NCBI GenBank assembly: GCA_033764095.1
Contig: JANRJF010000479.1
Coordinates: forward strand, 1 to 36,136
Direction: 5' to 3'
Source: JBDTMT01 sp033764095
GTDB taxonomy: Bacteria; Desulfobacterota; Binatia; HRBIN30; CADEER01
DNA: 36,136 nt
How positions within the stretch are numbered: the stretch's first letter is position 1; each line of letters opens with the position of its first letter. The notes below the pieces were generated by a model. The model was not told where the DNA came from and did not search any database. It saw only the letters and a program-made list of their open reading frames with translations. Both the position numbers and the translations under genes were made by a program. Shown piece by piece: positions 16,809 through 27,574 of the stretch.

Positions 16809-17552
16809 ATGCGCTCACTGCCGCTCGCCGCCGTCGCCCTGTTGCTCGCCGCCCCCGCCTTCGCCCGCAGCGCCGGAATCGTCGGCTACTCGGGCAAAGA
16901 CGGTTTCTTCTGCACCGAATGCCATCTCGACACCGGCGTGCCGGCGCCGACCGTGCAGTTCGAGGGCCCGACCTCGGTCGAGCCGGGCAGCACCACCACC
17001 TATCGCTTCGTCATCCAGCGCAACGCCGACAGCCAGCTCGCTGCCGGCTTCGACGTCGCGGCCAGCGCCGGCACCCTGGCGGTGGGCGACGACAGCGGCG
17101 TCCGTACCGGCACGGTCGGCCGGCCGCCGGTCACCGAGGTGACCCACACGCTGCCGCGCGACGTCGACGCCAGCGGCGCGGCCGCCTTCGCCTTCAGCTG
17201 GACGGCGCCGACCACGCCCGGCGAGTACGTCCTGTTCGGCGCCGGCAACAGCGTCAACCTCGATCTCTTCGAGACCACCGGCGACGCCTCGGCGATCACC
17301 ATGCTGATGGTGACGGTGGGCGGCGCGGCGACCCCGACGGTGACGCCGACCGCGACGCCACTGCCCGGCGGCTGCGCCGGCGACTGCAACGGCGACGGCG
17401 CGGTGGCGATCAACGAGCTGATCACCGGCGTCAACATCGCGCTCGGCAGCGCCCAGGTCTCCAGCTGTCCCTCGTTCGACTCCAGCGGCGACGGCACGGT
17501 GGCGATCAACGAGCTGATCGCCGCGGTGAGCCGCGCGCTGGGCGGCTGCTGA
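16809..17552 (+). CDS. exported haem-motif 'choice-of-anchor V' protein with dockerin-like tail, copy 1
   Basis: A 247-residue secreted protein. Signal peptide (1-20, APAFA), then GIVGYSGKDG and a haem-type CTECH (about 36-40), then a beta-sandwich domain ending FSWTAPTTPGEYVLFGAGNSVN (in parts), which is the pattern of choice-of-anchor V domains. A Thr/Pro linker leads to two Asp/Gly loops (DCNGDGAVAINEL and DSSGDGTVAINEL) that resemble dockerin type I or EF-hand calcium loops, bracketed by cysteines and ending RALGGC. Probably surface-located, with calcium-stabilised C-terminus. Whether haem is attached at the single CXXCH is not known. It is followed within four bases by a paralogue. Confidence 0.8.
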   Translation: MRSLPLAAVALLLAAPAFARSAGIVGYSGKDGFFCTECHLDTGVPAPTVQFEGPTSVEPGSTTTYRFVIQRNADSQLAAGFDVAASAGTLAVGDDSGVRTGTVGRPPVTEVTHTLPRDVDASGAAAFAFSWTAPTTPGEYVLFGAGNSVNLDLFETTGDASAITMLMVTVGGAATPTVTPTATPLPGGCAGDCNGDGAVAINELITGVNIALGSAQVSSCPSFDSSGDGTVAINELIAAVSRALGGC

Positions 17553-17555
17553 CGC

Positions 17556-18412
17556 ATGGGGTAGTCGAGCGAGCGGCGCGCGCCGCCCGGGGCGGCGCGC
17601 TCCTCCTGCTGGTCGCCGCCGTCGCCCTGCGGGCGTCGCCGGCGCGCGCCAACTCCGGCGGCATCACCGGCCGCTCCGGCAAGCAGAACGAGACCTGCAA
17701 CGCCTGTCACAACGGCGGTAGCGCGCCGACCGTCGGATTCGACGGCCCCACCCAGGTGCAGGCGGGCGAGACGGTCACCCTGACCTTCGCGGTGCACGCC
17801 CCCAATCCGGCGCAGCGCGCCGCCGGCTTCAACGTCGCGGCGCAGAACGGCGGCGGCACGCTGGCGGTCGTCGCCGGCCAGGGCGCGCGCCTGGCGCGCG
17901 GCGAGCTCACCCACAGCGAGCCGAAGAACACCGACGGCAACCGCAACGCCAGCTGGCAGTTCCGCTGGACCGCACCGCCGGCGCCGGGCACCTACCGCCT
18001 GTTCGGCGCCGGCAACAGCGTCAACAAGAACGGCAACAGCAGCGGCGACCGCAGCCGCGCGACGACCGTCGACATCGAGGTCGTGGCGGCGCTCGACACG
18101 CCCACCGTGACGCCGACCCCCACCGCGACCCCGCCGCCGCCGACCAGCACGGACACCCCGAGCCCGACCACCACCAAGCCGCTGCCAGCGGGCTGCGCCG
18201 GCGACTGTGACCGCGACCGCCAGGTGGCGATCAACGAGCTGGTGATCGCCGTCTCGATCGCGCTCGGCGTGCAGGCCCCGGACGGCTGCCTGGCGGCCGA
18301 CGTCGACGGCGATGGCGCCGTGTCGATCGCCGAGCTGATCGCCGCGGTCAACGCCTTACTCGACGGCTGCGAGAAGAAGGAACCACAGATGAACACGGAT
18401 AAACACGGATAA
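17556..18412 (+). CDS. haem-motif 'choice-of-anchor V' protein with dockerin-like tail, copy 2 (start frameshifted)
   Basis: A paralogue of the gene before it: signal-like segment (GALLLLVAAVALRASPARA), GITGRSGKQNETCNACHNGG with haem-type CNACH, an anchor V domain ending YRLFGAGNSVN, a long Thr/Pro linker and two dockerin-like loops (DCDRDRQVAINEL, DVDGDGAVSIAEL). The coding frame has no ATG, GTG or TTG at its head. The ATG at 17556 runs ATG-GGG-TAG; one extra G in the GGGG run would give Met-Gly-Val-Val-Glu in frame. This is probably a one-base error or a real slip. The first loop has Arg at places where calcium ligands are expected. The last residues (KKEPQMNTDKHG) are encoded by an inverted repeat; the natural end was probably LLDGC. 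Confidence 0.72.
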
Positions 18413-18490
18413 GCACGCCTGAAGCTGAGCGGCGGCGGCCCCTCGCCGTCAGTGTTTCTATCTGCGTTCATCTGTGTTCATCTGTGGTTT
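18381..18490. repeat. GAACACGGAT 10-base-word inverted repeat
   Basis: The left arm (18381-18416) has 10-base words GATGAACACG, GATAAACACG, GATAAGCACG after AACCACA; the right arm (about 18458-18490) has ATCTGCGTTC, ATCTGTGTTC and ATCTGTGGTT. It begins inside the surface-protein coding frame and ends just before the next gene's ribosome-binding site. Confidence 0.85.
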
Positions 18491-18511
18491 CGTTTTTTCT
18501 CTGGAGGGTGA

Positions 18512-19279
18512 ATGAAAATTGACGGAACGGTAGCGCTGGTCACCGGCGGGGCGTCAGGACTGGGTCAGGCGACGGTGCGCGAGCTGCTGGCGCACGGCGG
18601 CAAGGTGATGATCCTCGACCGCCCGCAGTCGGACGGCGAAGCGGTGGCGAAGGAGCTCGGCGCCAACGCGGCCTTCTGCGGCGCCGACGTGACCAGTGCG
18701 GCCGACGTCGAGGCGGCGGTGGCGAAGACGGTCGAGCGCTTCGGCACCATCCACATCAACGTCAACTGCGCCGGCACCGGCGCGGCGATGAAGACCACCA
18801 GCAAAGGCGGCCCGATGCCGCTGGAGATCTTCGCCAAGGTTATCGAGATCAACCTGATCGGCACCTTCAACGTGCTGCGCCTGTGCGCCACGCAGATGGC
18901 GAAGAACGCCCCGAACGAGGACGGCGAGCGTGGCGTGATCGTCAACACCGCCTCGGTCGCCGCCTTCGACGGCCAGATCGGCCAGGCCGCCTACTCGGCG
19001 TCGAAGGGCGGCGTGGTCGGCATGACGCTGCCCATCGCCCGCGACCTCGCCTCGATCGGCGTGCGCATCTGCACCATCGCCCCGGGCACCTTCGACACGC
19101 CGATGCTGGCGATGATGCCCGACCCGATGCGCCAGGCGCTGGCGGCGCAGATCCCCTTCCCGTCGCGCCTCGGCCGGCCGAGCGAGTTCGGCGCCCTCGC
19201 CCGCCACATCGTCGAGAACGCGGTGCTCAACGGCGAGACCATCCGCCTCGACGGCGCGCTGCGCATGCCGCCGAAGTAG
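18512..19279 (+). CDS. short-chain dehydrogenase, type II 3-hydroxyacyl-CoA dehydrogenase-like
   Basis: A 255-residue SDR with TGGASGLG (11-18), NCAG (85-88) and catalytic Ser148, Tyr161 and Lys165 (AAYSASK). The segment APGTFDTPMLAMMP followed by LGRPSEFGALARHIVEN and IRLDGALRMPPK is typical of the HSD17B10-like 3-hydroxyacyl-CoA / 2-methyl-3-hydroxybutyryl-CoA dehydrogenases of fatty acid or branched-chain degradation. The ATG has a strong GGAGG site. No other beta-oxidation gene is adjacent, so the exact substrate is inferred from family resemblance only. Confidence 0.87.
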   Translation: MKIDGTVALVTGGASGLGQATVRELLAHGGKVMILDRPQSDGEAVAKELGANAAFCGADVTSAADVEAAVAKTVERFGTIHINVNCAGTGAAMKTTSKGGPMPLEIFAKVIEINLIGTFNVLRLCATQMAKNAPNEDGERGVIVNTASVAAFDGQIGQAAYSASKGGVVGMTLPIARDLASIGVRICTIAPGTFDTPMLAMMPDPMRQALAAQIPFPSRLGRPSEFGALARHIVENAVLNGETIRLDGALRMPPK

Positions 19280-19282
19280 GAG

Positions 19283-19376
19283 TTCACCACAGAGGCACAG
19301 AGACACGGAGCCGCTCAGAGATGCTCGGGAAATTTGCTCTGTGATCTTCTCCGTGCCTCTGTGTCTCTGTGGTGAA
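19283..19376. repeat. CACAGAG-family inverted repeat, copy 3
   Basis: This is the best-preserved copy: TTCACCACAGAGGCACAGAG with two further 8-base words, a 40-base centre, then the almost exact reverse complement ending CTCTGTGGTGAA. It fills the gap between the SDR gene and the exosortase gene, leaving about 15 bases for the latter's leader. Confidence 0.9.
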
Positions 19377-19390
19377 GGGTTCGAACTGCG

Positions 19391-19915
19391 ATGAAGGGCA
19401 CTGACGCTGCGCCGCTGCCCGGGACGCTCGGCAGCGGACGACTGACCCCGCCGCAGCGCTTCGCGGCGCGCTTCTTCGTCTTCCTGGTGCTGGCCGCCGT
19501 GCTCGCCTGGGCGGTGGCGCTGCCCGACCAGCTCGGTCCGGTGCAGCGCGTCCTGGCCGGCGGCGCCACCTGGCTGGCCGGGCTCACCGGCAGCGCCGCC
19601 ACCGTGCTGGCCGACAAGATCACCGTCGGCGTCCTGGTGATCGACATCAACTACGAGTGCACCGGCGTGTACGTCCTGCTCATCCTGTGCGTGTTCCTGC
19701 TCGCCTACCCGGCGACCTGGCGCGCCCGCGCCGTCGGCGCGGCGCTCGGCATCACCGCGCTGACGCTGCTCAACGTCTTCCGCATCGCCGTGCTGGTGCG
19801 CGTCGCCGAGGCCGAGCCGGCGCTGTTCGACTACCTGCACGAGTACGTCTGGCAGGGACTGTTCCTCGTCCTCACCGTCGCCTACGCGATGAGTTGGGTC
19901 GAGCACTCGCGATGA
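19391..19915 (+). CDS. exosortase/archaeosortase family transpeptidase (short, XrtH-like)
   Basis: A 174-residue integral membrane protein with about five membrane helices. The catalytic triad of exosortases is visible: Cys90 in NYECTGVY, Arg131 in NVFRIAVL and His150 in LHEYVWQG. Exosortases cut proteins carrying a C-terminal PEP-CTERM-like sorting signal in the membrane and pass them to a carrier or surface polymer. The short length without an EpsI domain fits the exosortase H or related small types. It overlaps the next gene by ATGA. No clear sorting-signal substrate is encoded beside it. Confidence 0.85.
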   Translation: MKGTDAAPLPGTLGSGRLTPPQRFAARFFVFLVLAAVLAWAVALPDQLGPVQRVLAGGATWLAGLTGSAATVLADKITVGVLVIDINYECTGVYVLLILCVFLLAYPATWRARAVGAALGITALTLLNVFRIAVLVRVAEAEPALFDYLHEYVWQGLFLVLTVAYAMSWVEHSR

Positions 19916-20451
19916 GCGGCGGCGCCGGCGGCGCGCGCGCCCGCGGCGTCTTCGTCCTCCGCTTCCTGCTGCTCTTCGCCGGACTGGCGACGCTGGGATT
20001 CTGGCTCGGCGTACCGCAGCGCTACGGCGAGGTGCTGCGCGTCGCCGGCTCGCTCACCTGCCCACTGCTGAACGGCTGGACCCTGGAGCGCCGGGCCGCC
20101 GCCGCCGACGGCCTGCAGCAGGTGTGGTTCCGCCGCGGCAACGATCAGCTGCGCCTCGCCATCGGCCTGGAGCAGATGGCACTCAGCCTGCTGCCACTGC
20201 TCGCGCTGCTCGGCGCCACCCCGGGCCTCGGCCCCGCCGGCGTCGCCGCGCGCGCCGCCATCGGCGTCGCCGCGCTGTTCCTGCTCGACCTGCTGGTGAT
20301 CTGGCTGTTCCCCTGGCTGGTCGGCAGTCCCGGCCCGACCACCGACATCCTCGGCACCTTCCTCGGCCTGCTGACCTTCGTCGGCGGCCCGGTGATCCTG
20401 TGGTTCGCGCTGACCTACGATCGTCTGCGCGACGTCTGGCGACTGTCATGA
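19912..20451 (+). CDS. exosortase-associated membrane protein (unknown)
   Basis: A 179-residue protein starting at the ATGA overlap with the exosortase gene. One membrane segment near 13-32, then a soluble, probably extracytoplasmic stretch (about 33-82, with GWTLERRAAAADGLQQVWFRR in parts), then three membrane segments (about 86-105, 115-135, 145-168). No motif is recognised. Its position and coupling imply that it serves the exosortase, for instance as a partner or substrate-handling subunit; this is inference from context. Confidence 0.72.
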   Translation: MSGGAGGARARGVFVLRFLLLFAGLATLGFWLGVPQRYGEVLRVAGSLTCPLLNGWTLERRAAAADGLQQVWFRRGNDQLRLAIGLEQMALSLLPLLALLGATPGLGPAGVAARAAIGVAALFLLDLLVIWLFPWLVGSPGPTTDILGTFLGLLTFVGGPVILWFALTYDRLRDVWRLS

Positions 20452-20822
20452 CCCCCGAGCAGCGCGAGCGGCTCTACGCCGCCGTCGACCAGTACAACCG
20501 CGGCCAGTACTTCGACGCGCAGGAGCGCTTCGAGCGGCTGTTCAACGAGCTCGCCGCCGAGGACCGGCCGCTGGCCGGGGCGCTGATGGCGCTGGCCACC
20601 GGCATGCACCTGCACTTCAACCGCGGCGGCGGGCGCGGCGTGCTGAACCTGATGCGGCAGGCGATGGTGTCGCTCGATGGGCTCGGCGAGACCCACGAAG
20701 GGCTCGCCACCGCCGAGCTGTTCGCCGCGGTCGAGGCGTACCTGCAGGAGCTCGACAGCCGCAAGAAACCCGGCGCCGGCTTCTTCGACCGCTGGCTGGC
20801 GCCGAAGATCCGCTACGTCTGA
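20448..20822 (+). CDS. DUF309 family protein
   Basis: A 124-residue all-helical protein with the DUF309 pattern: YNRGQYFDAQERFERLF, then a GALMALATGMHLHFNRG helix and a Gly-rich turn followed by LNLMRQAM. The usual HEVWE of the family is AQERFE here, so the presumed active or binding residues differ. The start overlaps the previous stop (ATGA), making it the third gene of the exosortase operon. The function of DUF309 is not established. Confidence 0.75.
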   Translation: MTPEQRERLYAAVDQYNRGQYFDAQERFERLFNELAAEDRPLAGALMALATGMHLHFNRGGGRGVLNLMRQAMVSLDGLGETHEGLATAELFAAVEAYLQELDSRKKPGAGFFDRWLAPKIRYV

Positions 20823-20875
20823 GCGGCGCGGCACGTTTGTCCGTTGCATCGGACAACACCCGCGACGGCGCTACG

Positions 20876-21050
20876 CGCCGTCGGCCGACACAAGGTCGGC
20901 CGGCTACCCGGACGGTCAACTGGTAGCTGGCTGGTACCGCCACAGCTGAGCGCGGCAGCATCATCCGTCGCACCGACAACCCTGACGACACAAGATCGGC
21001 CGGCCACCAAACGGCATTGGGTAGCTGGCCGACCTCGTGTCGGCCGGCCG
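20876..21050. repeat. GTCGGCCGACACAAGG inverted repeat with a third partial copy
   Basis: The 34-base left arm (20876-20909) and 32-base right arm (21019-21050) are about 90% reverse-complementary; a third, direct partial copy (CACAAGATCGGCCGGCCACC) lies at 20989-21008. Smaller matching pieces (TCGGACAACACC and ACCGACAACCC) lie outside and between. It occupies the convergent gap between the DUF309 and ThyX-like genes. Confidence 0.75.
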
Positions 21051-21078
21051 CGCCGCGCGCGGCCGAATACCGACCCGG

Positions 21079-22714
21079 CTAGCCGCGCTTGGCGGCGCTG
21101 CGCTGCTCGGCTTCGAGGCGGCCCGACTCGGCGGCGGAGTGGTCGGCGAAGCGGATGGCGGCGGCGATGGCGCGGTGGCCGGCGGCTTCCGCGATAAGCG
21201 TATGCATGCGCTGCGCGACGACGCGGTAGGCCGGGTGGCCCTGCGGCGTCGAGCGCAGCTCGATCAGGTGCATCGCCTCGCGCGCGTTGCAGTCCAGGTA
21301 GAAGCGCACGCGGTGCGCCATCGGCAGTGCGTAGGCCGCCACGTCGGGCAGACCGGCGGCGGCGATGGCGCGCGACAGCTCGGCGCCGTCGTGCATCGCC
21401 TGGCGCCAGGCGGCGCCGGCGCCGATCGCCTCGATCGCCTCCGGCACGACGTAGCCGAGGTCCGGCGTCAGGCGCTGCCACTCCAGCGTCAGCAGGCGAT
21501 GGCGCTGCAGATCGCGGAAGGCACCGTAATCGGCGACCACGTCGAAGCGGTACGCCGTGCGCTCGAAGGCACGGCCGGGCTTGTGGCGCCGGTTCCGCCG
21601 CTCGCCGACGTAGGCCTGCAGCACCGCGGCGCGCTGCGCCTCGCTCATGCGCCGCGCCGCGGCGAGCAGCTGATCGTCGGGCAGCGGCGACGCCGCGTAG
21701 AGCGCCGCGGCGACCACCTTCAGCTCGCCGTCGGGATCGAAGTCGGTGAGCGTCACCGTCTCGCGCGGCTGCGGCGCGACCTCGGCGAGCAGCGTCGCCG
21801 CCAGCTGCTCGACGGCGCGCCGCGTCGTCGCGAGATAGTCCACCCACACGCCGCCGCGCTCCGGCCGGTCGACGCGGGTGAGGAAGGCCGGGATCACCTG
21901 GTCGAGCTCGGCCTTCATCGCCGCGGCGCAGGCGCGTGCCTCGGCGAGCGGATGGGCGCGCAGATGCAGCAGCAGCGACTCGAAGCCCTGCCCGCTGCCG
22001 AAGATGCCGACGTTCGATGTCGTGGCCGCCGGCAGCAGGCCGCGCAGCGCGTCGAGCGCCTGCGCGCGCACGGTAGCGTTGTGCGCACCGGCGGTGACGC
22101 CCTCCGGCTTCGGCAGCCGCTGCGTGAAGTAGTCGATCGCGGTCGGCAACCAGGCGGCGTAGGTCTCGAAGCCGCGGTCGAGCGTCGCGACGAAGCGCTC
22201 ACGGAGCCCGGCGTCGAGCTCGGCCGGCACGTGGTAGCGCCAGCGGCCGCCGTCGCGCTGCGTGTAGGGAATGTAGCGCGTCGACTGCTCCAGGTAGGCC
22301 ATCAGCCGGCCCCACTCGAGCGCCTTGGTCAGCAGGTTGGAGGCGTGCTCCACCGCGACGTGGGCGCCGCCGAGCTGCGCCACCGAGTCGTCGCCGTAGT
22401 CGGCGAGCACCCGGTCGAAGAGGCGCTCGGCGCGCGCCCCGCCCATTTCACCCCCACCCTGGCCCTCCCCCGCTGCGCGGGGGCGGGAATCCGAGCTCCC
22501 TCCCCCGCCCTGCGGGGGGGGGTCGGGGTGGGGGCGAAACTCATCCAGAAACAACCGCCGCAGCGACTTCGGCGAGCGCGAGTAGCGCGCGAACAGCGCC
22601 GCCTTCACCACCTCGGGCAGGTTGCGCAGCGCGAAGACCGGCCGGTCGGTGTTGGTGAAGAACGGCTCCAGCGCCCGCCGTTCGTCGGCGCTGAACGCCT
22701 CGGCGGGCGCCGGC

Positions 22715-22722
<8 letters not shown>
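21079..22722 (-). CDS. tandem ThyX-like flavin-dependent thymidylate synthase homologue with translated repeat insert
   Basis: A 547-residue protein of two ThyX-like halves. The N half has VFALRNLPEVVKAALFARYS, DDSVAQLGGAHVA and YLEQSTRYIPY, the latter like the S/T-R-Y end of the ThyX motif. The C half has FRDLQRHRLLTLEWQRLTP (RHR at about 407-409, in the place of RHRxxSxNExSxR) and YLDCNAREAMHLIELR near the end, like the dUMP/folate-binding end of ThyX. Neither half keeps the full motif, so activity is uncertain. Residues about 61-93 (Pro/Gly-rich, PHPDPPPQGGGG) are encoded by an inverted repeat that interrupts LRRLFLDEF...ARAERLFDRVL. Its ATG overlaps the DUF1015 gene by eight bases. Confidence 0.8.
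22444..22541. repeat. CCCCCACCC-family inverted repeat inside a coding region
   Basis: The left arm starts CATTTCACCCCCACCCTGGC and the right arm is its inverted form ending GGGGTGGGGGCGAAA; each arm has a CTCCCCCGC...GCGGGGG hairpin. It is the same family as 8365-8503, but here it lies in frame inside the ThyX-like gene, adding about 33 residues. Confidence 0.88.
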
Positions 22723-23974
<1,252 letters not shown>

Positions 23975-23991
23975 GTGTTTGTTCCCAAGTA

Positions 23992-24084
23992 CTTCAACGC
24001 AGAGGCGCGGAGACGCGGAGCTCGCAGAGAAGGACTTCGAATTGCTTCCCTGTGTTCTCCGCGGCTCGGTGTCTCTGCGTTGAC
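23992..24084. repeat. CACAGAG-family inverted repeat, copy 4 (CGCAGAG variant)
   Basis: The arms CTTCAACGCAGAGGCGCGGA and GTGTCTCTGCGTTGA are inverted around a 40-base centre. The outer word is AACGCAGAG rather than CACCACAGAG, a subfamily difference kept in both arms. It lies between purE and the DUF1015 gene. Confidence 0.85.
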
Positions 24085-24090
24085 CGTCAT

Positions 24091-24588
24091 TCAGAGTTTC
24101 GCCTGTAGCTTGGCATCCTTGTCGACCACCTTCGCCGCCATGTCGCGCTTGAACTCGTCGAGCTTGGCGGCCAGCGCCGGGTCGCCGACAGCGAGAATCT
24201 GCGCGGCGAGGATGCCGGCGTTCTCGGCGCCGCCCACCGCCACCGTCGCCACCGGCACGCCGCTTGGCATCTGCACGGTGGCGAGCAGCGCATCGAGGCC
24301 ATTCAACGCCGTGGCGTTGAGCGGCACGCCGATCACCGGGCGCGTCGTGTGCGCCGCGACGACGCCGGCCAGGTGCGCCGCCGCGCCGGCGGCGGCGATG
24401 AACACGCCGATGCCGCGCGCCGCGCCGCCGCTGACGTACTCGCTGACCCGCGCCGGGGTGCGGTGCGCCGACATGACGTGCACCTCGCAGCCGATCCCGA
24501 ACGCCTTCAGCCGTGCGACCGCGCCCTGCATGACCTCCCAGTCGCTGTCGCTGCCCATCAACACCGCTACCCGCGCTTGCGTCGTCAT
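24091..24588 (-). CDS. purE: N5-carboxyaminoimidazole ribonucleotide mutase
   Basis: A 165-residue class I PurE that moves the carboxyl group of N5-CAIR to give CAIR in purine synthesis, in the cytosol, normally as an octamer. Seen: MGSDSDWEVM (11-20), SAHRTPARV (40-48), AAAGAAAHLAGVVAAHT and RPVIGVPLNA. Start ATG at 24588 overlaps the purD stop (ATGA), so translation is coupled to purD. No purK is visible in the window. Confidence 0.94.
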   Translation of the reverse strand: MTTQARVAVLMGSDSDWEVMQGAVARLKAFGIGCEVHVMSAHRTPARVSEYVSGGAARGIGVFIAAAGAAAHLAGVVAAHTTRPVIGVPLNATALNGLDALLATVQMPSGVPVATVAVGGAENAGILAAQILAVGDPALAAKLDEFKRDMAAKVVDKDAKLQAKL

Positions 24589-25862
24589 CGCTCCCGCTCC
24601 ACGGCGCGCCGTCCGATGTCGCGCCGGCAATGCATGTCGTCCCAGGAGATCTGGTCGACCGCCTTATATGCTTCCGCCACCGCCGCGGTCACGTCGCTGC
24701 CCAGCGCGGTGACGCCGAGTACCCGCCCGCCGGTGGTGACCACCTGCCCGTCGCGCCGCGCCGTGGCGGCATGGAACACCATGCCGTCCTTCCACTCGCG
24801 CAACCCATCGAGGCCGTGGATGACCTTGCCGCGCTCGTAGTTGCCCGGATAGCCGCCGGCGGCGAGCACGACGCACACCGACGCGCGCGCATCCCAGTCC
24901 AGCGTCTGGCCAGCCAGCCGCCCGTCGATCGACGCCTGCATCAACTCGGCGAGGTCGCCGCGCAGGCGCGGCAGCAGCGCCTGACACTCCGGGTCGCCGA
25001 AGCGGCAGTTGAACTCCAGCACCTTGGGGCCGTCGGCGGTGATCATCAGCCCGGCGTAGAGTACGCCGGTGTAGACGATCTTGCGCTCGGCCAGCGCGCG
25101 CACCACCGGGATCATGATCTCTTGCATGACCCGCTCGTGCAGCGCCGGGGTCATGATCGGCGCCGGCGAGTAGGCGCCCATGCCGCCGGTGTTGGGCCCC
25201 TCGTCACCGTCGAAGGCGCGCTTGTGATCCTGCGACGAGGCGAGCGGCAGCACCGTCTCGCCGTCGCTCAGCGCCATGAACGAGACTTCCTCGCCAGCCA
25301 GGAACTCCTCGACCACGACGCGGTCGCCGGCCGCGCCGAAGCTGCGCCAGCGCATGATCTCGTCGATCGCCCTCTCCGCCTCGGCCACCGTCTCGCAGAT
25401 CAGCACGCCCTTGCCCGCCGCCAGGCCGTCGGCCTTGACGACGATCGGCGCGCCCACCTCGTTGACGTAGCGCACCGCCTCGTCGGGGTCGGTGAAGCTG
25501 GAGAAGAAGCCGGTCGGCACCTTGGCGCGGCGCAGCAGATCCTTGGTGAAGGTCTTGCTGCCCTCCAGCTGCGCCGCGGCGCGCGTCGGCCCGAAGCCGC
25601 GCAGGCCCGCGGCGCGCAGGGCGTCGATCACGCCGAGGGTCAGCGGCAGCTCCGGCCCCGGCACCACCAGGTCGACGGCGTGGTCGCGCGCGAAGGCGAC
25701 GATCGCCTCGACGTCCGCCACGTCGATCGCCACCGGCTCGGCCAACGCGTCGATGCCGGCGTTGCCCGGCGCGCACCAGATCTTCTCGACCCGTGGCGAC
25801 TGCGCCAGCTTCCACACCAGCGCGTGCTCGCGCCCCCCACCGCCGATAACGAGAATCTTCAT
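24585..25862 (-). CDS. purD: phosphoribosylamine-glycine ligase
   Basis: A 425-residue ATP-grasp enzyme making glycinamide ribonucleotide from phosphoribosylamine, glycine and ATP. Seen: MKILVIGGGGREHALVWKL at the N-terminus, PGNAGI, GPELPLTLG, GPTRAAAQLEGSKTFTK, KADGLAAGKGV (ATP loop), DEGPNTGGMGAYSPAP and EFNCRFGDPECQ. The C-terminus is complete. It is the middle gene of purH-purD-purE; a repeat sits between it and purH. The downstream end overlaps purE by four bases. Confidence 0.95.
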   Translation of the reverse strand: MKILVIGGGGREHALVWKLAQSPRVEKIWCAPGNAGIDALAEPVAIDVADVEAIVAFARDHAVDLVVPGPELPLTLGVIDALRAAGLRGFGPTRAAAQLEGSKTFTKDLLRRAKVPTGFFSSFTDPDEAVRYVNEVGAPIVVKADGLAAGKGVLICETVAEAERAIDEIMRWRSFGAAGDRVVVEEFLAGEEVSFMALSDGETVLPLASSQDHKRAFDGDEGPNTGGMGAYSPAPIMTPALHERVMQEIMIPVVRALAERKIVYTGVLYAGLMITADGPKVLEFNCRFGDPECQALLPRLRGDLAELMQASIDGRLAGQTLDWDARASVCVVLAAGGYPGNYERGKVIHGLDGLREWKDGMVFHAATARRDGQVVTTGGRVLGVTALGSDVTAAVAEAYKAVDQISWDDMHCRRDIGRRAVERER

Positions 25863-25880
25863 GCTTGTTTGCGCCAGGAG

Positions 25881-25943
25881 CGAGCGATGAGCGACGAGCG
25901 ATGAGGAAGACCCTCGTCGCTCATCGCTCGTCGCTCATCGCTT
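25881..25943. repeat. GCGATGA 7-base-word inverted repeat, copy 1
   Basis: The left arm has words GCGATGA, GCGACGA, GCGATGA; the right arm has the inverted words TCGTCGC, TCATCGC, TCGTCGC, TCATCGC. The loop is about 10 bases. It lies between purD and purH and its right end reaches two bases from the purH stop. Confidence 0.9.
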
Positions 25944-25944
25944 G

Positions 25945-27495
<1,551 letters not shown>

Positions 27496-27574
27496 GTGTG
27501 AAGATCTCCCGCCGCGATGTCTCCCAAATCCCCCCCAGGTTGTAAAGGTAGGTTGGCGCGACTATGCGAGACGC

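Noticed and set aside
19376..19392. GGTTCGAAC sequence resembling a tRNA T-loop
   Set aside because: No cloverleaf can be drawn around it; it is the junction of a repeat and the exosortase leader.
27496..27574. Possible TPP riboswitch before thiS
   Set aside because: The 79-base gap with purH lacks the CUGAGA-type conserved core and is too short for a full thi-box.
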